DNA from: Owenia fusiformis
Lineage: Eukaryota > Annelida > Polychaeta > Sabellida > Oweniidae
DNA length: 64,000 nucleotides
Direction of reading: 5' to 3'
Assembly (NCBI GenBank): GCA_903813345.2
Contig: CAIIXF020000009.1
Location: 25,086,740-25,150,739, forward strand
Shown: positions 54,803 through 64,000 of the stretch, in pieces
Numbering within the stretch: the stretch's first letter is position 1
How the letters are laid out: each line of letters begins with the position of its first letter
Translations under genes and position numbers: made by a program
Notes under the pieces: generated by a model
Seen by the model: only the letters and a program-made list of their open reading frames with translations
The model's database searches: none
Told to the model about the DNA's origin: nothing

Positions 54803-56594
54803 TCCATTTCTTGTTTCGAATTATCTTGGTAAGTGAAACACTTTTCACAATTTGAAAGACTTCATTGCATGTCATATAGTGGCATGTTGAGTTGAACCTG
54901 CTTCGCCTATTATGCCATCAAGGCGATTTGCAACCCATCTTGCACACAAAAGTAGGGCGAGACCTATCTTTTACCGCTCAATCTCATTTACATCATTTAT
55001 TATTCATTCATGTAACATGTTTTACGTTGTTAAATATTGGTACATCTGCGATAAAAGTAAATCACATAACTGTATCTTGGACATAAAATTTCCTTTAGAA
55101 AAGCATATGGAGTTTCAACAAGTATAACATTTATTTAGAGCAGAATATAAAGTAAATTTATTTTTCAAAAATAGTTTTATGGACACCCATTTCTGAAGTA
55201 ATAAATTAATGTATTGTTTATGTATGAATAAAATTACAATGTAAATAGTAACCAATATTGATTTAGTTTTGATAATCTTGTATTTAAGAGATATTATTAA
55301 GAAGGAATGAATATAAATTTATTCTGATGGATAATATATATTAATGAAGGGTCTTTAGCAAGCTCGTCGATATTCTGTAAAGTCAATGCCGTAATGACTC
55401 TAGGAAAAGTACATTTCACCTTCAAAATATCAATAAACTATTTACTCAATCCCAAAACATCCGTGTCATTGTTTTCCACTTGATTCAAGAAATCATTATT
55501 ATTGCAAAACCAACGTTGACAACAAAAACAGTAAAATAAATACTGATGGGTATAAGGTCGGCTGTTGTCATCTCTTAAAATGGCTGATGCCAAGTGTCGA
55601 TTTCGATATTTTTTTATCGAATTAAACTATTTTGCTGTTGACATTCTGCTTTGTTAGCTCAGTCATATCAACCTTCAAATTATGGCATGAAAACTCTGAA
55701 ATTTGCTAAATAGTTCCTATATCGGCGTTTGACGCCACTTTCCAACGATGATATAACGTGAATTACATGATACGATTACGTGGACTAGTCTGCATTGCTC
55801 TAATAAGCATACATGATGCATTATAAACTCCCATACCGTTAGTGTATCACATACCATGTCATTGGGAGGAATGCATGGTTACTTGGCCGGTTGATCAAGT
55901 GGAAAATGTATCTTTAGACCACGAAGTACACGCCTGATATGGGAACAATTTATCCTTTTGTGGAGTCTCCGTGTCATAAAAACTGATGGGGTAATTATAA
56001 ATGATTATATTTATTCGACTTCATCTTACCATATTCGGGGAAGCGAATCTTGCCATTATGAGCGTTTTAGGGTGTTTGCGATTGGTATTGTTTCCGGTTG
56101 TAATGAATATATTTCTGTTTTCTACCCTGTTAAATGCCTTTAAGGTTTTCACTTTGGTACGATCAGCGAGGTTTACATAGTTTAAGGGCTGTTATATTAT
56201 ATTGATAGATGTATAATTCAATTACGTTATTAAACAAGGGGACTGTTAATATTCGTGATCGATTACAAGTTATGATGTGTAGTGAACTATGAACAAACCA
56301 GACCAATGTACATGGTGTTTTATTTATACGCAATCCCTCCTAAACTCGATGAACACAACATTATCACGTAAAATTCCACTTGTATATTCCATTCCTAACA
56401 AGCATGAAAAGTTACATTCAAATAGAAATTGTTATATCTCTAAAATAATACATTTTTGAATTATGCACTTTATGACTATTTTAGTAAGAGTTTTGACCCA
56501 CTTCAGCGGCCCTCAACTCTGATACAGTAATTTTTGACACTTTTGAGAGTTTTTGACATTCTTTAGTGATATTTCTCGGTTATATTTACCGTCA
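54803..56594. other. Intergenic region between receptor gene 1 and the tandem duplication
   Basis: AT-rich; open frames here are under 75 codons and lack motifs. The 3' untranslated region of receptor gene 1 probably lies in the first few hundred bases (AATAAA-like words near 55220-55440). Confidence 0.4.
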
Positions 56595-57710
56595 ATTCAC
56601 TCTTTCTCCATTAGGATCTCTACATTTATGAACCAATTTTCTTAATTTTCTCGGCAAAAACATGTGAGGATGATTGGATGAATGCTATGCATTGGTATGA
56701 ATTGTGGCTTATTAAAAGATACGTGTGACCTCTAAAAGTAAAAGTAAATTCACAATATTTCGAACATAAAGTTCTCGAAAACCACTTTTTGAAATTAAGA
56801 AAGAGTTTTACATATTACACTTTGATAACATTGGGTAAAACTACAATATAAGCCAACGTGGTTTAAACTTTATATGGGGGCTTAATGATTATATAAGGTT
56901 GTACAGTCCCCTCCATAAGTTTGGCAACATTTTCCCCCATTGAACTACGTGTTAAAGCCTCTTTACGTTTGAATTGTTATTTACTTAACCGGCGATGAAA
57001 TAACTTATGATATTGATGGAAACGTAACTTGACTTTATTTTCAATACCTCCAAATTTTCTCAATTTTTTTCCTCAATTACAATAGGTCGAAAATTGATGA
57101 TAAAGATGAATTTTTGAAAATCGTCATTCCCATGTAATCCAATGGGAAATGGATTCACTCTTTCTCCATTAGGATCTCTACATTTATGAACCAATTTTCT
57201 TAATTTTCTCGGCAAAAACATGTGAGGATGATTGGATGAATGCTATGCATTGGTATGAATTGTGGCTTATTAAAAGATACGTGTGACCTCTAAAAGTAAA
57301 AGTAAATTCACAATATTTCGAACATAAAGTTCTCGAAAACCACTTTTTGAAATTAAGAAAGAGTTTTACATATTACACTTTGATAACATTGGGTAAAACT
57401 ACAATATAAGCCAACGTGGTTTAAACTTTATATGGGGGCTTAATGATTATATAAGGTTGTACAGTCCCCTCCATAAGTTTGGCAACATTTTCCCCCATTG
57501 AACTACGTGTTAAAGCCTCTTTACGTTTGAATTGTTATTTACTTAACCGGCGATGAAATAACTTATGATATTGATGGAAACGTAACTTGACTTTATTTTC
57601 AATACCTCCAAATTTTCTCAATTTTTTTCCTCAATTACAATAGGTCGAAAATTGATGATAAAGATGAATTTTTGAAAATCGTCATTCCCATGTAATCCAA
57701 TGGGAAATGG
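56595..57710 (+). repeat. 558-bp tandem duplication
   Basis: Two adjacent copies, 56595-57152 and 57153-57710, start ATTCACTCTTTCTCCATTAG and end CCAATGGGAAATGG. I found no difference between them by eye. The unit covers flanking sequence plus one arm of a mariner-like MITE. Confidence 0.9.
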
Positions 57711-58328
57711 AGGGTTCGGGGCAAATCAGGATATCTTTTCAGTAAAAGATTCAGCAAAAAATATTTTTATATAGAAAATTGAATTGTCTAACTTTTTTGA
57801 ACACTAAGTGTTCAGTTCATTTGATGAATATTAAAGTTACAGCGCTTCAAAGTCATTTTTGAGAATAATTTTTCGCCTCCTGTGTTATTTCAATGGGAGA
57901 GGTTTTTTGAAAAACAATTTTGACTTTAAAGCCCTATAACTTTGTTGAACCTGAAGAAACATATCAATTTTTTGTTAAATAAAGTTAGCAAATTCAATTG
58001 CCTGTCTAACTCGTATCTTTTTGCAAGGACTCGGATGGATGGATATTCTGTCATATGACTTGCGGCAAACCGACCATTTCTCATTGGTTAACATGGGAAT
58101 GTCGATTTTTCAAAAAATCATCAAATTTATCATCAATTTTCGACCTATTGTAATTGAGGAAAAAAATTGAGAAAATGTGGAGGTATTGGAATCAAAGTCA
58201 AATTACGTTTTCATCAATAGTATAAGTATTGTCATCGCAGGTTAAGTAAATAAAAATTCAAAGGTAAAGAGGCTTTAACACGTAGTTCAATGGGGGAAAA
58301 AAGGTTGCCAAACTTATGGAGGGGAGTG
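57462..58328. mobile_element. Tc1/mariner-like MITE with ~245-bp terminal inverted repeats
   Basis: The ends are CAGTCCCCTCCATAAGTTTG and the inverted CAAACTTATGGAGGGGAGTG, with TA at 57460-57461 and 58329-58330. The inverted arms extend about 245 bp (57462-57708 against about 58085-58328) with some mismatches. Because of the tandem duplication the left arm also occurs at 56904-57150, so the structure could equally be read as 56904-58328. There is no transposase ORF. Confidence 0.75.
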
Positions 58329-58764
58329 TATAATCAGAACTGCGCTTTATTGCGTAATATTATCTCATGGTTACGTAATCGTCCCTTATGATAGCCGTCT
58401 CCCCATGCCAAAAAGTTTGTAAAGTATTTTATATTGATATAATAAAATCTATAGAAACTTCTGTAATGGATAAACAATGAGGCCATTATTTTTCCTAAGA
58501 CCCAAGACAAATTGTTTATCTAACTTAAACCACACAATGGGCACTTTTCAAAAAGTATACCTAGCCTACACAGCACAGTTGTTGAGTTGTCAAGTTACTG
58601 ATAGATAATGCAATACGAACAGCGTTTCATTCTGAGTGGTTGTTGCCTGCTTTATCTACACAAATCCATTATATTTATATCAACCTAGAAAGCAATTCAT
58701 CGATATTGTAATATACCTTTAACTCCTCGTTTTACATGTAGAGTTTATTCAGCAGCAACATAAC

Positions 58765-61700
58765 ATGGATGTTCATTCTTCAAAAAACATATTTTTCTGG
58801 ATTTGGTTTTTAGTTGGATTTCCTGGGATGTGTATTTGTTCAAAAGGTAAGTATGGTACTGGCATTTTTAAATAAAATAGCATAATGACTTGCAAAATAT
58901 TTGTTAATGATATTTTAATTAAAAGTAAATTAAAAGAAATGTTGACAACAGTATTGGCCTAACAGGCTTCATATGGTTCAAAAACTAACATTGCTGACAT
59001 CACACATAAATCGCCAGATTTTCCCATATGAACGAATCAGCAAGGACAATCTTTGACTTTGGCCCTTGTTCTTTGACCTCATTAATTATTTAGGAAAATT
59101 CTTGCTCATTTTTTATCTATATGTAAATATGGGAAAGATAGGAAAAACATACTTTGAGAAACTGATTTTCAAATTTTGACAAATGTTTTCATAAAGAGTT
59201 GGTCGAATCACTTCCATGGATATCATATTTAAACTTTTTATTTACCTTAAATTCTACTATTACATTTCTGTAATTATGCATTATTGTAATTTAATACTAA
59301 TGAAGTAACGACGAGCTGGCTGTTTGTCAATTCATGTATCTCATTCTAGATCTAGCTCTAGATAGTTCTAGATCCAAGCATCACATCATGTGATAATATT
59401 TCTTTAGAATTGGATAAATATTATAATTAGTCATGCACAACGGCAGTTATCAGAATAAAATACATATATACTTTTATCAAGCACCTATATTTATTATTAA
59501 TTTTCATACAGGTAGGGATATAACCTTGAGATTCTCTTTGAATTATTGTCAGTCTTTATTTAGGAATATGATTAACCTAATATTGTTTAATTTTGCCAAA
59601 TATACACTCATGAGGGTATCACGAAACTGTAGTTAAAGTTCAAACTTTATGTGGAAGATTTTTAAAAATATATTTTTTGATCAAGTCTTCCTATTTATTT
59701 TTCTTTGGGCCAGAAACAATTTACACTCCTGCTCATGCAGTAAATGATGAATAGAAAGGAAAAGAAGAGACACACACATGTACATGTGCTATCATTACAA
59801 TAATTATTATTCATCGATAAAAATTATGACTTATTCCGGTGTTATACGATAACATCACAATAATAAAATACTTGATAGTAGATATAGTATACATTAACTT
59901 ATGGACTGCATGTTTGTATTAAGGTAGATCTCCAATTTGTGCATGGTGTATTTTTCTGTTAAATAGTGACCTAGTTTGATTTTCTGTTGATATTCTTAAT
60001 TTGCTTTTATATTTTATTTTTTGTGTAGTAGCGAATATCGTTTTGACTTAGAGTAGGCAATATTTAAATCAAGCTTAATACAATCAGCAAGTGTTGGCTA
60101 CTCCAAATAATGAACGACCATTTGATTCTAATGAATTGAAAATTGTAATAAACAATAATAATTTTAGTAATAAAATGTCATTAGCGTTTCATTAATAACA
60201 CGTGGTGTAACAAACAATAAGCAGGATTTCCATATTATTTTTGACTCTTCGAATTTTTAAAATGTAACACACCACTACAACGATATAAGGGCAACTTCAT
60301 TCCATAATAAATTCATAGAAAATTTATGAAATGTAGATGTATTGATTTAACTATCTGATTCAATATAGGTATAGGGAATACCAATGGATGTAATCGTTTG
60401 GCAAGGAATTATACCTGGTCAGAAAAGGTGTATCTGTACTTATTTGAGGATAATGGATATGTGAAAAACATATATCCAAGTACAAGTGGTCCAACAGTTG
60501 TATCCTTCAGATTTGGAATACATCAGCTTGAAGACATAGTAGGTTTTAACTTTTTATTTTTTCGAATCATACAAGATTAATGATGTTAAAGTATGTCAAG
60601 AGTCCAGACGAAATGTCCATCAATAACCGCTATCTCGCTACGTCCTCTGGACAGGCCTAATGTATATAAGTTACTGCAAGGAAGCCTTTGTTCTCGCTTC
60701 TTCAATTCTCTTTTTGTTCACCTTTGTTCATGGTTGTTGAATGCCATGATTTCCACAGAACCTCATCTTTGACTTCCGAAGTTGGAGCGACTGAAACCTG
60801 GTTAATCAAAAATCCAGAACCTTAAAGTAATTGTATTCATATTATTATGAAACCATGAAAAAATGTTGTAGATAGTACCATTTTATGGAATATTTATGGA
60901 CACGTAAACTAATTATTGAAGTATGATATTTCACTAATGCATTTATGAGTACATAACACTCAATTTGAATTACAGGATGAGAGGAACCAGCTTATGAAAG
61001 GTATAGGTTATGCAGATATGGTATGTATGCATGTTCTAAATCACGATCGAGAAATTTTAGAATAAGCACAAAATATCGAAAAAATCATGAAATAATGAAA
61101 GAATCGAATTATAAGTCGTTGAAGGATAAAGAACAAAGGACAAATCTCTCATTTTGTGAATAAAAAGGATGTTTCTTATTCTATTCCTTGCCATGCCTCT
61201 ATTGTCTATTTTACTTTATTCATTAATGACATCAATAACAGTTCGATGTGAATTCAAGCTGAGTGCCATTGACATATTATTGAATATTTTTCTATTTTTA
61301 AGATGTGGAAAGACAGTCGTCTACAATGGAATAAAAGCGAGTTCGGAAATATTGATAGCATTGTTGTTCCATCTGAATTGCTATGGGTACCCGATATAGC
61401 ATTATCCAATAGGTGAGACCGTTGTATGTAACTACTTACAATCACTATTTCCCTTAACTGATTTTCACATTGATAGTTCCATCAATTAAATCCATATCCT
61501 CCGAGCGCAGGGGTCCACACATCATCCGCTATGTTACTTTCCTTCTTCCCATTGTGAATGATGCCTTGTGACCCCTGCATTCGGATGATGGATAATCCGT
61601 ATCGCAATAGCTAAAGTAGGCCTGTAGTTCCATAAGATATGGTTCCATAACACTGAAGTGGTTAGACTAAACAGTATTAAAACTTCAGAATATATGTGAA

Positions 61701-62321
61701 ATAAAAAAAGTAAATAAAAAATCGTCAATGACATAAATCAATCCATTTCTATTTCCAGTCCATATGTGAACAGCTTCCAGCACACCTCTGACAGTCGGGC
61801 GCATATTTCATCCAGTGGGATGGTTGCCTATTTTCCTGGGATACACTTTACTACCAATTGTCCAGTTGATGTTACGTATTTTCCATTTGATGAACAAACA
61901 TGTTGGCTATCGGCCGGAACGTGGACATACGGAAGCGATATGGTCGAATTAACGTCTGAGCCGTTTACCGGAGATGAAGCAGTGGATCTTCGTGATTTTG
62001 TTATCAATGAGGAATGGGATCTGACAAATGCCACGGTAGAACTTGATTCATACAGCTATTTCTGGCAGTTGAGCGGTGGCGACATCACTTTCAGTGAATC
62101 AATTACGTATATACACATAAAAAGGCGACCTCTATATTACACAGTGAATGTTTTGGTGCCGTGTATTCTCATGAGTATATTGAGTGTATCGGTTTTCTCC
62201 TTGCCAGCAGGATCGGGAGAAAAGATCTCCCTCGGGATCACTGTGCTCCTTTCCTATTTGGTCTTCCTTCTCATGCTAGTTGACAGGATGCCTTCAAGAT
62301 CAGATGTAGTTCCTCTGTTAG
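58765..62321 (+). CDS. Nicotinic acetylcholine receptor-like Cys-loop channel subunit (gene 2), five exons, 3' end outside window or missing
   Basis: Exons 58765-58846, 60369-60538, 60976-61020, 61303-61412 and 61759-62321, with the same phases (1,0,0,2,1) and the same sizes for exons 3 and 4 as gene 1, so the two are tandem duplicates. Signal peptide residues 1-25; loop D MWKDSRLQWN; Cys loop C170-C184 (CPVDVTYFPFDEQTC); loop B GTWTYGS keeps the aromatic Trp; then TM1 and TM2 (GEKISLGITVLLSYL) up to VVPLLG. Loop A reads WVPDIALSN, lacking the usual Tyr, and loop C has no Cys pair. The exon with TM3 and TM4 is not found in the remaining 1.7 kb, so the gene is incomplete here. Confidence 0.85.
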
Positions 62322-63240
62322 GTACGTATCAACTACCGGTTGATCCAAAATAAGTCACGTCAAATTAATAGTGTATTAGATTCCAGAAAACCATTAGTCT
62401 GACGATTTTGCCTCTTTCCTTATTATTGAACATTTTGACAGTTATTTATAAAATAAAGAAATCTGTTTTCCGAATTCTCGCACTGCTTTTGAAACGTCGT
62501 AAAACGGACTCAGTCTGGCTGTGGTCGGGAAATTATATGTCTAAAATAATTAGCTGCTTCGTTTATAAACAGTCTTCAATACGTCCATCTCATTCGCAGT
62601 TCGTTCAGGTCGCACCACGTCGGTGTGCAACGTCGTATAACGCGTTCCTTAGTCTAGAAGGTCATCATGACCTGATTACAGAACTGTATGGTCGCCATCG
62701 AATTTTGAATCGATTCAAAATTCTAAATCACATTCCCCGTCCGGGAAAGTCCATGAAGTTCGTCAAAAGACCGTAGAACGCTGGAGCTACGTTCATTCAG
62801 TTCGCACACAGTTTAAAACCAGTTTTGAAGAACGCAGTGGCAACTTGTTTGATGTGATAGCTATATTTTTGCTAACTCGTTCATAAGCAGTCTTAAATAC
62901 GTTCTTAATCAGTTTAAACCCGTTTGCAATTAGTTCTACCTCGTTCTCAATACGTCCTCAGACAGTTCAACTCGTTGTTAAAACGTCCCTAGTAGGTTGA
63001 AGTACGACGGTTCCGTTCGCAGTACGTCCAACTCGTCGTGAATACGTTGTCACTCGTTCTAATTGTAGAACGTATCGACCACGAGAACATTTTGAGCATG
63101 TTCTAAGTTCTAGAAGACCTAGCCGTTCGAGTACGGTCGATGAAGTTTGAAAATAGACCCCAAGCGGTTCTAAGTACGTCCAGAAACTAGTTTGGTGTGA
63201 TAGTAGGGTTAAACAGCATTTTCCTTTGAAACAGTACAAA
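62322..63240. repeat. Degenerate GTTC/CGTC-rich interspersed repeat in the last receptor intron
   Basis: From about 62570 to 63180 the sequence is built of irregularly spaced words such as CGTTCGCAG, AATACGTCC, AGTTCG and CAGTTTAAA, unlike the surrounding AT-rich DNA. The long open frames over it (62408-62776 plus, 62967-63239 minus) follow from this composition and are not genes. Confidence 0.5.
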
Positions 63241-64000
63241 GGGGAGATTTAAAACATCATTAATTTTATTATTAGAAATCATGAAATTGCATGACCTTTT
63301 TCTTTGTTCTTGCTTTTGTGTATCAATTACTATTTCATTAACTACCAACGTTCAGTCACTTTGAGAGGGCAAAATTGATGAAACATTGCTGAGACATTTA
63401 TTGCTGTTCATTTTTATTACTACTAATTCAGATAAATATTCTTTAACCAATACTGTGACCTTTCATAGTAAAAAATGATCAAGTTTCAAAATAACTAATT
63501 TGAATTTAATATTCGTTACTATATGCTGATGTATCGAAAATATTAAAAAATAAGTCAGATTGAAATCCGACTCATGGTTGAGCTGTTACGACCTTCTAAA
63601 TATCAAAATCTCGTTTATTTTATTTGTTTTATTTGATATTTAAAAATATTCTCTAAACATTTTACATACCCACCAAACGCTTGACGCATTAATAAATGTA
63701 TCGGTGTAAAAAACGTATTTGAACTCAGAGTCACATGGAAAACCAAAAGAACATGGTAAAATGTTTACAATTTTGGGATGTTTAAAACATTTGTGTAATA
63801 TTGCTTCCTTTTTAATTATACGATACAAGTTTGCTTTTTATTGAATTGGCAGAAATTAGATCAAATATAATGCCATTTTGATACTACTGAAACAATCAGA
63901 TCAGCTGTGGTATTCCGAAAACGTAATATTCTAAGATAATATCGAGATATTGTATGCTTAACTTTTGTGAATTTGTTTCAAGGGATTTACCTCTCTGTGA
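63241..64000. other. Right edge of window, nothing recognised
   Basis: AT-rich sequence, presumably still the intron before the missing TM3-TM4 exon of receptor gene 2. Confidence 0.4.

Noticed and set aside
62408-62776. 122-residue ORF after the fifth exon of receptor gene 2, tested as the TM3-TM4 exon
   Set aside because: Lacks the TM3/TM4 pattern seen in gene 1 and is formed by the GTTC-rich repeat.

Overview
The window looks like AT-rich nuclear DNA of an invertebrate animal, most likely a lophotrochozoan and probably a mollusc. Host genes have many short exons with GT-AG introns and belong to animal families: a rhodopsin-like neuropeptide receptor, a CLCA-type chloride-channel regulator and Cys-loop (nicotinic-like) receptors. 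The spaces between them are full of small inverted-repeat transposons (MITEs) and satellite. The species assignment is inference.

Layout: the 3' end of a class A GPCR (+, 2.8-8.7 kb); a 14-exon CLCA-like gene (-, 11.3-21.1 kb) whose introns carry two inverted-repeat elements; an orphan 322-residue ORF (-, 21.7-22.7 kb); a MITE and satellite zone (24.4-28.2 kb); a six-exon nicotinic-like receptor gene (+, 29.5-54.8 kb); a tandem duplication built on a Tc1/mariner-like MITE (56.6-58.3 kb); and a second nicotinic-like gene with the same exon plan (+, 58.8-62.3 kb), cut before its last exon.

The main discovery is an apparently complete 18,687-bp Polinton/Maverick (33397-52083) inside intron 2 of the first receptor gene. 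It has a perfect 6-bp target duplication (GGAGTG) and 352-bp terminal inverted repeats that agree for their outer 339 bp by eye, so the insertion is recent. It encodes protein-primed DNA polymerase B, a chromodomain integrase, an adenain-like protease, an FtsK/HerA-like packaging ATPase, double-jelly-roll major capsid and single-jelly-roll minor capsid (penton) proteins, and several small accessory proteins. A virion-forming, integrating DNA virus lifestyle is therefore plausible.

It also carries features I do not know from standard Polintons: (i) a three-exon 103-residue protein with two CHHC zinc fingers resembling GTSF1/Asterix, a Piwi cofactor of the animal piRNA pathway; (ii) a complete tRNA-Pro(UGG) gene between the penton and integrase genes; (iii) a spliced 96-residue type I membrane glycoprotein; (iv) a late-gene block with stop/start overlaps (ATGA, TAATG, ATGGATAA); (v) an OTU-like Asp-x-x-Cys...His signature in the polymerase N-terminus; (vi) an array of 22-bp direct repeats and a duplicated leader upstream of the polymerase. 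The TIRs end inward in TATA boxes that fire into the first gene on each side, and they hold paired ATTGG/CACGTG modules.

Splice junctions were read by eye from GT-AG signals and phase continuity. No alignment, transcript or database search was possible.
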